Assembly (NCBI RefSeq): GCF_900044055.2
Contig: NZ_FCOX02000061.1
Coordinates: 1 to 40,644 of the forward strand
Source: Caballeronia calidae
GTDB lineage: Bacteria > Pseudomonadota > Gammaproteobacteria > Burkholderiales > Burkholderiaceae
Length of the DNA: 40,644 nt
Reading direction: 5' to 3'
Part shown: positions 24,962 to 33,338 of the stretch, piece by piece
Numbering within the stretch: position 1 is the stretch's first letter
How the letters are laid out: each line of letters starts with the position of its first letter
The notes under the pieces: model-generated
Databases searched by the model: none
What the model saw: only the letters and a program-made list of their open reading frames with translations
Told to the model about the DNA's origin: nothing
Translations under genes and position numbers: made by a program

Positions 24962-26036
24962 GAGTGATCGGCCCATCCTCGGTCCTTGCATATGAGCGTG
25001 CCGGGCCGCGCGCTTCTGATTGAGCCCGGCGCGCTGCATGACGAACATGCGCAGGAAGCCGGCGGCCGAGGATCAGCACCATCACCCAGTCGCAGCGGGC
25101 GTCGAACATCAATTCGGAGCCAATACGCGCGAGATTCGGGCTGCGTTGGCTCGACGAGCGTTTCATGGCTATTCACGCCGCGGGTGTGCCGTAGAGCCTT
25201 GGCTCCCCGGCAGCCGACGTCCTCTCCCGCTTCGTTGGGCAGATGGAGACATCGGGTTTTGTGTCAATAGGAGAAACAAAGGCATCTTCCGCGCTTCCGT
25301 CGCTCGGCGACGCGAACGACTCCTGATTCGTCGATTGAAAGCCACGCTCACCACTCGCACCGCTCCATCGCGGGCTCGAGCGATCGCTTAGCCCACGACA
25401 GCCGGGCGCTCAAGAAGCCGAAGGAGTTCAGTCGAGGGATGCGACATTGCTTATCGTCGAAGGCGCGTCGCAAGCGGCGCATTGGTACGCTCATCCGTGC
25501 GGAGGTCTTTCACTTGGATTCTTAACGGGCCATCCCTCATCTTCGGTAAAGCATCGCAAGCATCGGCGAGTCGATGCCCATGTTCTTGGCAAGCATTGCA
25601 TGGAAATCAGGGCGATCCCTGCTCGGCGTCTATCAGAACGCGTCGAGCAGGGATCGCGCAATCGTAACGCGGTGGCACAGATCAATGACCAAAGCTCGCC
25701 GTCGAGCAACGACTATCAGGCTTTGACTCGCAAGGGCTTGCGGCACCAGTTCTGATCGATCGAGCCAGCGCGCATCGAGCGAACGCCGCGCGCTCGGTCC
25801 GCTAGCCCGATTGCCACGCCTGCAGCCAGCAAGTGCGCACCATGGCGCGAGTCGGGCCGAATTCTAATGTAATGAGAGAGTGGCTCGCCAAGGCCACGCA
25901 GATGCCCGCCGGCTGGCTTCGCTGCCCGGCTGGTCCAACAAGATTGGTGCGGCGTCCGCGGGGCTGTGTGCATAGATGAACGCTCGGGTTTGGCAAACAC
26001 AACATATGTATTCCAAATGTCAAAGCCATTTTCAGA
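24962..26036. other. Over 1 kb of apparently decayed DNA
   Basis: No intact gene. A plus-strand frame near 25140-25330 reads LRWLDERFMAIHAAGVP, stop, LGSPAADVLSRFVGQMETSG; this resembles, weakly, the end of a family 3 solute-binding protein interrupted by a stop. Elsewhere frames are short and mixed. A perfect stem-loop lies at 25612-25657. The segment ends at the left repeat of the ISNCY element. Confidence 0.4.
25612..25657. repeat. Perfect 14-bp inverted repeat, 18-nt loop
   Basis: GCGATCCCTGCTCG (25612-25625) pairs exactly with 25644-25657. It lies in non-coding DNA with no T-run after it. It may be a protein-binding site or hairpin of a lost element; no function can be assigned. Confidence 0.7.
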
Positions 26037-26070
26037 TGTCCGCTTCCCGGCCAAGTTCAAATGTCCGCTT
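26037..26070 (+). repeat. ISNCY left terminal inverted repeat
   Basis: 34 bp, TGTCCGCTTCCCGG followed by CCAAGTTCAAATGTCCGCTT. It matches the inverse of 27654-27686 apart from a short variable centre and one indel. Confidence 0.8.
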
Positions 26071-26107
26071 TCGCGGGATTCACAATTTGTCTTTCACGGG
26101 TTGCAGT

Positions 26108-27601
26108 TCACGCAGTGTCGAAGGTCGGGTCATGAACGGGCAGGGCATTCGCGTCTGTTCCATTCACGCGTGCTGATCGATGACCTGGTTTGCGCTCAGC
26201 CCCCGAAGGCTGCTTTTGCCCGGCCAGGTCGACGATCACCTGCTCGATGTCGGCCTGTGTGAATTCGCGTTGCTTCTTCTTGCGCGCATGGCTTTGCTTG
26301 CGCTGCGTTCGGGTCGAGTCCCCGCGGTGCGTTCGGGAAGGGGCTTTACCAATCCGCTCGTTATCGCGTTGCGCCTGAATCACCTGTGAGACCTGAAGCA
26401 CGTGGCTCAGCCGTTTGTGTTCAACGATGGCGCCCTGATCAACCTCGGTCAGCCGGTCGTACTCGCGGTACTGCAGCGCCTGGCCATCGGCGCGAATCTC
26501 GATGCGCCCGTCCGGATACTCCCAGACCTCGACATACCGGCGAATCAGCTTGCGGTTCTCCGGCGTATCGTCGAGCAGGTACATGACCCGGTCGTACTGC
26601 ACCGTGAGCGCCTTCGTCACGATCCTTGGCTCACGCCACGTAAGCACAGTCTCCAGGTTCTCATCGGCCCGTAGTGGCCGATGCGCGTCGAAGTCACTCT
26701 TGGCCGGCTTGGCAAAGCGCGCGTTGTAGGCCGTCATGAAGGCGAGCGCATACGCATTGGCTTCAGCCATCGTATTGATGCCACGCAGCCGCAACTCCTT
26801 CACGAGGCGATCCTGCAGCGTCAGGTGCGCACGCTCCACACGGCCCTTGGCCGAACTGCTGTTGGCGCAGATCGTGTCAATGTTCAGCTCGTACATCGCG
26901 CGGCCGAACGGCGTCACGCTGCGGCCGGTCCGCTCAGCACTGGTGTTGCGGAATACGCTGGCCTTGTCGCTGTAGAACGCGCCAGGCTTGCCATAGCGCT
27001 CGATGTACGCGCGCGTCGCCTCGAAATAGCTGAAGGTCGACTCCGTCTGCGTGAAGTGCAACTGCATCAGCCGGCTCGTCGCGTCGTCCACGTACACCAG
27101 CAGCGTGCATTGCGGCGCCCGGTCCTCGAACCAGGCGTGGTCGCTGCCGTCGATCTGGATCAGTTCGCCCAGGCACGAGCGGCGTGCGCGTGGCTGGTAG
27201 ACCTTCGGCGGGCGCTGCCGCCGCGGCACCCACAGTCCGGCGTCCACCATAAGCTTCCTGAGCGTTTCCTTCGCCAGCCGGATGCCGTGGCATTCCCGGA
27301 GCTTCTCGCACGCCAGCGTCGGCCCAAAATCAGCGTAGCGCTCGCGCACGATCGACAGGGCTCGATCGGCCGTCCTCGCATCCAGCCGGTTGTTACTCGG
27401 CCTTGAGCGCTTGCGTGACACGAGACCCTCGGGTCCATGTTCGCGCAGCCGCGCTACGAGCCGGCGAATCTGCCGCGTCGTCAGCTCGAGACGCTGCGCT
27501 GCGCGCCAGGGTTTGAGCCTGCCGTCCATCACATCTTGAATGATCTTGAGTCTGTCCAGCTCGCCCATCGTCATTGTTATCCGTTCTCTTGCGGCTGCCA
27601 T
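26108..27601 (-). CDS. ISNCY-family DDE transposase
   Basis: 497 aa from the ATG at 27601, chosen because AGGAG lies 5 bp upstream. An N-terminal helix-turn-helix (MDGRLKPWRAAQRLELTTRQ, IRRLVARLREHG) is followed by a second HTH-like segment and an rve-type DDE core. Catalytic residues are visible as IQIDGSDHAWF, AFYSDKASVFR and AKGRVERAHLTLQDRL. The C-terminal region is basic (QRKQSHARKKKQREF). Length and order match ISNCY/IS1202-group transposases, which act alone on their inverted repeats. No frameshift or internal stop. It is the only apparently intact transposase in the window. Confidence 0.9.
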   Translation of the reverse strand: MAAARERITMTMGELDRLKIIQDVMDGRLKPWRAAQRLELTTRQIRRLVARLREHGPEGLVSRKRSRPSNNRLDARTADRALSIVRERYADFGPTLACEKLRECHGIRLAKETLRKLMVDAGLWVPRRQRPPKVYQPRARRSCLGELIQIDGSDHAWFEDRAPQCTLLVYVDDATSRLMQLHFTQTESTFSYFEATRAYIERYGKPGAFYSDKASVFRNTSAERTGRSVTPFGRAMYELNIDTICANSSSAKGRVERAHLTLQDRLVKELRLRGINTMAEANAYALAFMTAYNARFAKPAKSDFDAHRPLRADENLETVLTWREPRIVTKALTVQYDRVMYLLDDTPENRKLIRRYVEVWEYPDGRIEIRADGQALQYREYDRLTEVDQGAIVEHKRLSHVLQVSQVIQAQRDNERIGKAPSRTHRGDSTRTQRKQSHARKKKQREFTQADIEQVIVDLAGQKQPSGAERKPGHRSARVNGTDANALPVHDPTFDTA

Positions 27602-27653
27602 CGAAGCTCCTGAAGCTGGATCTCCAGCGGGCGGCAAGCTTACGATGAACGCG

Positions 27654-27686
27654 AAGCGGACATTTGAACTTGGCTAAAAGCGGACA
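27654..27686 (-). repeat. ISNCY right terminal inverted repeat
   Basis: 33 bp, read inward on the minus strand as TGTCCGCTTTTAG followed by CCAAGTTCAAATGTCCGCTT. It is the partner of the left repeat. Confidence 0.8.
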
Positions 27687-27753
27687 TTACAACTTAGCCG
27701 CTACACCAAACGGATAAGCCAATTCGCTTTATGTAAAGCCACTTCACGGGTTG

Positions 27754-27891
27754 ATCGTCAAGTTCGACCGACGGTCTACGATCTACACGCGAATGAATCG
27801 CTGGTACAAGAGCGGTGTACTGGATCGCGACGTCACGGAATTGCAGCGCGAGCAGATCGTGCACCTCCAAATCACTGTCCAAGTTTTTTAA
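27754..27891 (+). pseudogene. IS5-family transposase N-terminal fragment
   Basis: The plus strand reads STIYTRMNRWYKSGVLDRDV, TELQREQIVHLQI and ends at a TAA. The S-x-YxRxNRW-x-KxGVLDRVF...QREQI pattern is the HTH-side segment of IS5-type transposases common in Burkholderia. The catalytic domain is absent. Its insertion next to the ISNCY end suggests nested or successive IS events. Confidence 0.55.
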
Positions 27892-27958
27892 AGCTTCCCA
27901 GGACGGCAACCCTTTCGTTGCGGCCTGCGTTCGTGCCCAGATCAAGCGAGGTCACTGG

Positions 27959-29353
27959 TCATGTCTTCAGCGGCAACGTCACCCGAAAAATGGTTTCGCC
28001 TGGACGTGAAGCGGCTTCGATGGTTCCCCCATGCCGATTGACCACAATACGATAAGCGACATGCAGACCCATCCCCAGACCCTGCCCTTGCGTCTGACTG
28101 ACCAGGTTGCACGTAAAGAAAGGCTCGAACAGATGCGGAATTGCGTCCTGCGGAATACCCGGCCCGGAGTCGATAAACTCGACCACGCCACGATCCGCGT
28201 CGCGGCGCGTGCGAATGGTGAGTTCCCCTTGCCCGTTCATCGCCTCAACGGCATTCTCGATGATCCGGGTCCACACCTGGTTGAGTTCGCTGCCATACGC
28301 CGGAAGTCGCGGCATGCCGGAATCGAAGTCGCGCATTATCACAATGCCCCGCTTGAGTTCGTGCCCCATCACGGTCAGGGTATCTTCGATGCCGGCGTGA
28401 ATGTCGACCTCCTGCCGCGGCCCCTGGTCCATAAATGTGTAAGACTTCATCGCCTTGACAAGATCAAAGATTCGGGCCGCGCCGCGCTTCGCCTCATGCA
28501 TCACAGAGCGAAGTTCCAGGACTTGGGCTATCCACGAAACTGCCGCATCGAGTTGATCCGCGTTCAGCCGGGCAGCCAACGGCTCGAGATCATCGGATGT
28601 GATCCCATGCGCGACAAGGCACGGAGCCGCCAGCCACGGCTTCGCCGTGCCATGTGATCCAAGCCAGTCACCAAGCCGCGATTCTGCTTCGCTTACTCGG
28701 AGCGCATCACCGACGCTCACACCGGTCTGCATTGCGCTGCGTGCGGCCATGGTTCTCAGCGCATCGACGGTCTCGCGAGGGACCGCGTGCAAGCCGAGCG
28801 CCAAGGCTGAATCCTCGAGCGTTGCGAGTCCGTCGAGCATGTAGTCGAGGGCCCGCGACACGGCTGACGCGGGATTGTTAAGTTCATGCGCGAGGCCTGC
28901 CGAGAGCTTGCCCAGTGCGGCCAGTTTCTCTCGATTGCGTCCAGAGACTTCGAGCGCGGCTAGAAAGTCGGTCATGCCGCGAGCGACCAGGCGCGTGAAG
29001 GAACCGGACAACAAAAAAAGATTGCGGAACGCCGTTTCCGGAAGTACGGCGATCAGGCAATCGCTCGTTGCCCTCAGCGTCGCGGGATAGGGGATCGACG
29101 CCACCAGTGCTGGCGCGCCGAAGAAATCGGGTGCAACGTAACGTTGAGTTGAAAGCTCGCCTTCTGCTCGCCGCGTCGTCGAGACCTCGCCTTCGAGCAG
29201 AAGGAGCAAACTGGTGTTCACCTCGCCTTCCGCGAGCAGCACATCTCCCGCCCTAGCGGTGAATTCGGTCAGGTTATCGCACAGCCATTGCAGACGCTCA
29301 GGTGGAAGGTCCGAAAAGATCGGCAGTTTGCCCAGTTTGTCGAGTTCGATCAT
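27959..29353 (-). CDS. Histidine kinase-like protein with cyclic-nucleotide-binding domain
   Basis: 464 aa, cytoplasmic. Residues about 5-125 are a Crp-type cNMP-binding fold (LPIFSDLPPERLQWL, LLEGEVSTTRR). The dimerisation/phosphoacceptor region KLAALGKLSAGLAHELNNPA has His156. The HATPase domain shows the N-box NQVWTRIIENAVEAM (about 358-372), DSGPGIP (395-401) and GQGLGMGL (423-430). Proteins of this layout usually sit beside a cNMP-domain thioredoxin reductase and may link a small-molecule signal to redox control; that partner is absent here. There is no adjacent response regulator. A strong RBS (GGAGGGGGAA) precedes the ATG. Confidence 0.87.
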   Translation of the reverse strand: MIELDKLGKLPIFSDLPPERLQWLCDNLTEFTARAGDVLLAEGEVNTSLLLLLEGEVSTTRRAEGELSTQRYVAPDFFGAPALVASIPYPATLRATSDCLIAVLPETAFRNLFLLSGSFTRLVARGMTDFLAALEVSGRNREKLAALGKLSAGLAHELNNPASAVSRALDYMLDGLATLEDSALALGLHAVPRETVDALRTMAARSAMQTGVSVGDALRVSEAESRLGDWLGSHGTAKPWLAAPCLVAHGITSDDLEPLAARLNADQLDAAVSWIAQVLELRSVMHEAKRGAARIFDLVKAMKSYTFMDQGPRQEVDIHAGIEDTLTVMGHELKRGIVIMRDFDSGMPRLPAYGSELNQVWTRIIENAVEAMNGQGELTIRTRRDADRGVVEFIDSGPGIPQDAIPHLFEPFFTCNLVSQTQGQGLGMGLHVAYRIVVNRHGGTIEAASRPGETIFRVTLPLKT

Positions 29354-29699
29354 GGTTCACTTCCCCCTCCCGACAGTAGTACGGGCGAGGACGTGGTGCG
29401 GTCGTCCACTTGCTTTCGACAAACGCCACGCCGTAGCCTCCCGCCGGAATGTCATCTGCGCGGCCACAATCGAGAACGGCGAGGAAGAGGTAAGCGTGCC
29501 GCTCAGAGTGTGTTAGAACACGTGCTGCAATTCGAGGGAGCGTGCGGGAGAGATCAGACCGGTACCAACAACTCTACTTGAAATCCAGCTACGACATCAG
29601 CTGCGCGCGCATAGGTCGGTGACTCCGGTTGTTCAATTCCCCTGTTTGATTACAAACCAGGAAGCGCTAGCCTGGCACCCGGACATCAAGGCCTTGATT
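29354..29699. other. Gap, no gene seen
   Basis: About 350 bp upstream of the kinase gene. It must contain that gene's promoter. No other coding, repeat or RNA signal is recognised. Confidence 0.45.
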
Positions 29700-30129
29700 T
29701 TAAGCCAATTCAGACTTCCCTCTCGTGCTGCGCCTGCGCATACACGGCGTCGAGCACGGCGACGCACAGCCCACGCCGTCGCTGCGCCCCGCTTCACCCA
29801 GACGGCCGCCATTGAAGATGTCGCCGGCCTCGGTGAGCACGCGCCAGTTTTCTCGGATCAGGCTGGCGTCGGAGAACCCGTGATGAAAAGACAAGACACG
29901 CGCTCCGGACGACGTACGGCGAGCGGCAGACCCGCCCACGCACCCAGCGACTGGCAAACGAACGCCCCACGATCGATGCGCTCTGCGTCCATGATCGCGC
30001 ACATGTCCTCGGGAAATACTTCGGATGGACGAGTTCGGGCTCGCACTGCGAATGCTTGAATCCCCGCAAGTCGTTCTGCGTCCGGTAGGTGTTGTTGAGA
30101 CCTCCCGATACTTCGATTAAAAACGTCAC
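29700..30129 (-). pseudogene. Alpha/beta hydrolase remnant
   Basis: Minus-strand frames together spell NNTYRTQNDLRGFKHSQCEP, then PSEVFPEDMCAIMDAERIDR, GAFVCQSLGAWAGLPLAVRR, PERVSCLFITGSPTPA and, after another shift, NWRVLTEAGDIFNGGRL. CQSLGAW is the nucleophile elbow (G-x-S-x-G altered to C-Q-S-L-G) of an alpha/beta hydrolase. At least two frame changes (near 30040 and 29860) and a missing C-terminal half make it dead. It lies immediately downstream of the TetR gene on the same strand, perhaps once its target operon. Confidence 0.65.
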
Positions 30130-30139
30130 GGGAGCCGCG

Positions 30140-30703
30140 TCACGAAGCGATGGAGACGGACGGCGCTGTCCTCAGTGCTTGCGTCATCAGGACCAGCGCT
30201 GCCCTATCACCGGCCGGATCAACTGGAATTCGTCCGTCGAGCGCCAGCGTCGCCAATCCGTGCACCAGCCCCCAGCAGGCAAGCGCCCCCGCCTCGACCT
30301 GCTGCGGCGCCAGTTCTGTCACCCGCCGCACCATCAGCGCATAAGCGCCCTGACACTCCTCGTGCGGCAGGCGTAGTCCTGCCCCGTCCGCGAACATCAG
30401 TCTAAACAGCGCAGGATGCGCGCGGGCGAAGCCGACATAGGCCAAGCCCTGCGCTGTGAGCGCGTCGCCCGGATCGCCAGCCATGTCAGCACGCGCGGCG
30501 TCCGCTTCCAGCATGGCAAAACCCTTGAGCGCGACGGCGCCCATCAGCGCCGCCTTGTCTTCGAAATGACGATAGGGCGCCATCGCCGACACCCCTGCGG
30601 CCCGCGCAACTGCACGCAGGCTCACATCGCTTTCGCCCTGTTCGAGCAAGGCCAGCGCGCAGTCGACCAGGCGATCACGAAGGGAAGAAATGGAATCACT
30701 CAT
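30140..30703 (-). CDS. TetR/AcrR-family repressor
   Basis: 187 aa. The N-terminal helix-turn-helix spans about 8-55 (LRDRLVDCALALLEQGESDV, SLRAVARAAGVSAMAPYRHF). The C-terminal ligand domain (AYVGFARAHPALFRLMFADG) resembles the WHG-type TetR C-terminal domain. The ATG at 30703 directly abuts one arm of an operator at 30708-30720, so it should repress itself. It is divergent from a DUF4188-type gene with the second operator arm in front of it, so both are probably controlled together. The ligand is unknown. Confidence 0.88.
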   Translation of the reverse strand: MSDSISSLRDRLVDCALALLEQGESDVSLRAVARAAGVSAMAPYRHFEDKAALMGAVALKGFAMLEADAARADMAGDPGDALTAQGLAYVGFARAHPALFRLMFADGAGLRLPHEECQGAYALMVRRVTELAPQQVEAGALACWGLVHGLATLALDGRIPVDPAGDRAALVLMTQALRTAPSVSIAS

Positions 30704-30707
30704 CGTT

Positions 30708-30749
30708 GTTTACGCTGTAATCATTCGGGGCTATGCTTACAGCGTAAAC
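30708..30749. promoter_or_regulatory. Twin TetR operator in the divergent promoter
   Basis: GTTTACGCTGTAA (30708-30720) and its exact inverse TTACAGCGTAAAC (30737-30749) are 16 bp apart. Each arm is itself a palindrome (TTAC-N3-GTAA), so two TetR dimers can bind. The pair fills most of the 60-bp gap between the divergent starts. Confidence 0.75.
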
Positions 30750-30763
30750 TTCGAGGAGTCGCC

Positions 30764-31216
30764 ATGCAAGTCTCCGTCACCCGTAGGTCGGTCGACCTCA
30801 GCGCCTATCCGGATCTGGTGGTCGTGATATTAGGCTTTCGCGTCCGCAGACTGCGGGGGATCGCAGCCGTGCTCGGCATCGGCAAAGGCCTGCGACAGAT
30901 CGAAGCGAACCCGCCCGCCGGCTTGTTGTCCAGCGAGCAGTTTCTCTTCGCCCTCAACCATGTCGGTATCCGCCAGTATTGGCGCGACCTCGAAAGCCTT
31001 GAAGCTTTCACGCGAAGCGAGCCACATTCCCGCTGGTGGCGCGACTTTCTCCGCGACAGCGGCGGCGCAGGCTTCTGGCATGAAAGCTATAGCCGGCAGG
31101 GAATGGAAGCGGTCTATATCGACATGCCCAGCCCCGTCGGCTTCGACCGCTTCGCGCCGGAGCGCCAGCCGACTGGACCTTTTATGAGCGCGCGAGAGCG
31201 GATGGCGGCGAATTAG
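30764..31216 (+). CDS. DUF4188-type monooxygenase-like protein
   Basis: 150 aa from the ATG at 30764 with GAGGAG five bases upstream. The pattern VVVILGFRVRRLRG, SSEQFLFALNHVGIRQYWRD, LESLEAFTRSEPHSRWWRDF and GFWHESYSRQGMEAVYIDMP is that of the DUF4188/phenylacetaldoxime-dehydratase-like ferredoxin-fold family. Family members are heme- or flavin-free monooxygenase-like proteins of uncertain reaction. It is complete. TetR control suggests induction by a xenobiotic or an aromatic compound (inference). Confidence 0.75.
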   Translation: MQVSVTRRSVDLSAYPDLVVVILGFRVRRLRGIAAVLGIGKGLRQIEANPPAGLLSSEQFLFALNHVGIRQYWRDLESLEAFTRSEPHSRWWRDFLRDSGGAGFWHESYSRQGMEAVYIDMPSPVGFDRFAPERQPTGPFMSARERMAAN

Positions 31217-31441
31217 ACCGGTTCCATTTCTGATCGAACCGTTATGCGTTTCTGGTGCCAAAAGGGCACGGGTGCGGGAAAAGATGGGGCGGATGTTTCC
31301 TGAGGCCATTCCCTACCCATCTCTCACGCGCGCAATACTTTGCGGACGCTTACGCTCGCGACGTCAGCGGTTCGAATTCAGACGATGGTTCACAGATCGC
31401 CGCCTCCCGGTATTCCCCGGACTGCGGCAAGGAGTCAGGTA

Positions 31442-31747
31442 ATGGAAAACGGCAAACCGCCGCCACGGCGTGTGACATACGAGAAAGATATCCAGGTCGG
31501 CGGTTCCGGATGGTTCGGCCGATTGCTGGCCATGGCACTGAGCGTAATCGTGCTCGTGACGGCCGCCATGCTGTCGCTAGTGCTGCTCGCAGTCTTGTTC
31601 GGGGTGGGCACGATCGTCATCGGATACCTCTGGTGGAAAACGCGCGCGATGCGTCGACACGCGCGCGCGTTTGGCGACGACGGCCGAACCGTCGACGTCG
31701 AGGTCGTCCACGAACACTCTCCCGACGATGATTCCGGGAGACGCTGA
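31442..31747 (+). CDS. Small membrane protein, uncharacterised
   Basis: 101 aa from the ATG at 31442, preceded by AAGGAG at suitable spacing; an in-frame extension upstream lacks an RBS. Residues 1-22 are polar (MENGKPPPRRVTYEKDIQVG). Two adjacent hydrophobic stretches (about 26-45 and 46-65) form one hairpin or a long double-spanning helix. The C-terminal tail (RRHARAFGDDGRTVDVEVVH and on) is acidic and cytoplasmic or periplasmic. I know the type from Burkholderia genomes only as a hypothetical protein. No operon partner. Confidence 0.6.
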   Translation: MENGKPPPRRVTYEKDIQVGGSGWFGRLLAMALSVIVLVTAAMLSLVLLAVLFGVGTIVIGYLWWKTRAMRRHARAFGDDGRTVDVEVVHEHSPDDDSGRR

Positions 31748-32127
31748 TGATTGGCGACGACCTTCGACTCACTCATCCGCGCAATCTGCGCAAACAGCGC
31801 AAACATGACAGATCAGCGTCAAACATGGACCGACTTTTCTCCGCCGCTCGATACTCGGCCGTCTCAATGTCTCTTATTAATGTGAAGCGGTCATCGAGTC
31901 ATTTCAGCCCTCGACTTCGAACTTGCTTCAGACATCAAGTCAGCGCGCACGTCGACAGCATTGCGGACGTTCACTCGAACGGGCGTGCTGGAACTACACA
32001 TCCAACCGAGGTACGCTCGCCCGGGGGTACCAAAAAAGATGCCGACCTGGGTCGGCGAACAGTCCCGAGCGGGACCTGAGAGAAGTCGGTCAAGACTCTT
32101 CGTGTAATCGCTGTCCGTCGCCACGTG
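31748..32127. other. Gap downstream of the M20 gene
   Basis: About 380 bp without a convincing gene. A stem GCCGAC-CTGG-GTCGGC lies at 32041-32056 and could act as a weak terminator for the leftward cluster. No T-run accompanies it. Confidence 0.4.
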
Positions 32128-33327
32128 TCACCGGCTGGAGGCAAGCACAGTCCTTACGACTTCGGCGAAATACCGTGCGCCCGTCTCAAGGATATCGTCA
32201 TTGAAGTCGTAGCTCGCGTTATGCAACGGCACGCCACCCCGGTCGTTCGATTCCCCGTTGCCAATGAAGATGAAGTTGCCCGGCACCGCCTGAAGGAACG
32301 CCCCGAAGTCCTCGGAAATCATCATCGGCTGCACGTTAGCATCGACGTTCGCCTCGCCTGCCACTTTGGTCGCGGCAGCGACTGCGGTGGCCACGTACTC
32401 CGGGCTGTTGACGGTGGGCGCGAACTCGTATGTGTAACTGAAGTCGCACTCAACGCCGTGCAGCCGGCATGTTCCCTCGCTGATTTCACGCATCCGCGTT
32501 TCGAGCAGCTGTTGAACCTCCGGAAGATAGCTTCGCGTGTCACCCCGAATCGTCACGGTTGAGGGAATGACATTGCGCAGTCCATCGGTGATGAATTCCG
32601 TGCATGAGACGACGGCCGAGAGACTTGGATCGAGGTTGCGCGAGACGACTGTCTGCAAGCCGAGCACGATCTGCGATGCAATGACGATCGGATCGACGCC
32701 CATGTGAGGCCGGGCCGCGTGCGTTCCTCGTCCTCGAATCGTGATGACGAAATTGTCCTCGCTCGCCATGATGCCGCCCGGACGCGTCGCGAACGTACCT
32801 GCCTTCATCCCCGGCATGTTGTGCGCGCCGAAGATCGCGTCTACAGGGAAGCGTTCGAAAAGGCCATCTGCCATCATCGCTTTCGCGCCCCGGCCGTGCT
32901 CCTCGCCGGGCTGAAAGATGAACCGGACTGTCCCGTTGAAGTCTCGCGACTCCGCTAGCAGGCGGGCCGCGCCGAGGACCATCGCCATGTGGCCGTCGTG
33001 ACCGCACGCGTGCATCTTCCCTGATGTGCAGGATGCGTAAGCCCGCTCCGGTGCATTCTCGGTGATCGCCAAAGCATCCATGTCAGCTCGCAGGCCGACC
33101 ACGCCCGGCCCATTGCCTACCTTCAGGTTGGCGACGAGCCCTGTTCCGCCAATATTGCGGTGAACATCCAGGCCTAAGGCGCTGAGGATCTTCGCGACAA
33201 AATCGGAAGTCTGCACCTCCTCGAAACCTGTCTCAGGGTTGCGGTGCAAATGATGCCGCCAGCCTGCGAGGCATTGCTGCAGCGGACGGTCCTGGGTTAC
33301 TTCCAATAGATCGACGGACTGAGTCAT
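32128..33327 (-). CDS. M20-family amidohydrolase (aminoacylase/hippurate hydrolase type)
   Basis: 399 aa, the full length of the HipO/IAA-amino-acid hydrolase group. The metal site is visible: GLRADMDAL (about 78-86), HACGHDGH (106-113) and FQPGEEHGRGAK (138-149, Glu142/143 catalytic and ligand). The late ligand His lies in VPLHNASYDFND. These enzymes remove an acyl group from N-acyl amino acids or short peptides in the cytoplasm. It starts 11 bp after the ammonia-lyase stop and shares its RBS region (GAGGTGAG), so the two are co-transcribed. It probably deacylates the compound that the lyase then breaks down (inference). Confidence 0.9.
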   Translation of the reverse strand: MTQSVDLLEVTQDRPLQQCLAGWRHHLHRNPETGFEEVQTSDFVAKILSALGLDVHRNIGGTGLVANLKVGNGPGVVGLRADMDALAITENAPERAYASCTSGKMHACGHDGHMAMVLGAARLLAESRDFNGTVRFIFQPGEEHGRGAKAMMADGLFERFPVDAIFGAHNMPGMKAGTFATRPGGIMASEDNFVITIRGRGTHAARPHMGVDPIVIASQIVLGLQTVVSRNLDPSLSAVVSCTEFITDGLRNVIPSTVTIRGDTRSYLPEVQQLLETRMREISEGTCRLHGVECDFSYTYEFAPTVNSPEYVATAVAAATKVAGEANVDANVQPMMISEDFGAFLQAVPGNFIFIGNGESNDRGGVPLHNASYDFNDDILETGARYFAEVVRTVLASSR

Positions 33328-33338
33328 GATTGCTCACC

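Larger units (their letters stand above)
26037..27686 (-). mobile_element. ISNCY-family insertion sequence (about 1.65 kb)
   Basis: Terminal inverted repeats at 26037-26070 and 27654-27686 enclose one transposase gene. Each repeat contains TGTCCGCTT twice, separated by a spacer with CCAAGTTCAAA, so each end offers two copies of a likely transposase-binding site. I see no target-site duplication in the flanks (TTTCAG left; TACAAC right). All parts look intact, so the element may be active. Confidence 0.8.

Noticed and set aside
30416..30763. N-terminal extension of the DUF4188-type gene
   Set aside because: The extra residues are antisense to the TetR gene; the ATG at 30764 has a strong RBS and begins the family domain.
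31355..31395. Possible tRNA T-arm (GGTTCGAATTC)
   Set aside because: Flanking bases do not form a T-stem and no acceptor or anticodon arm is found nearby.
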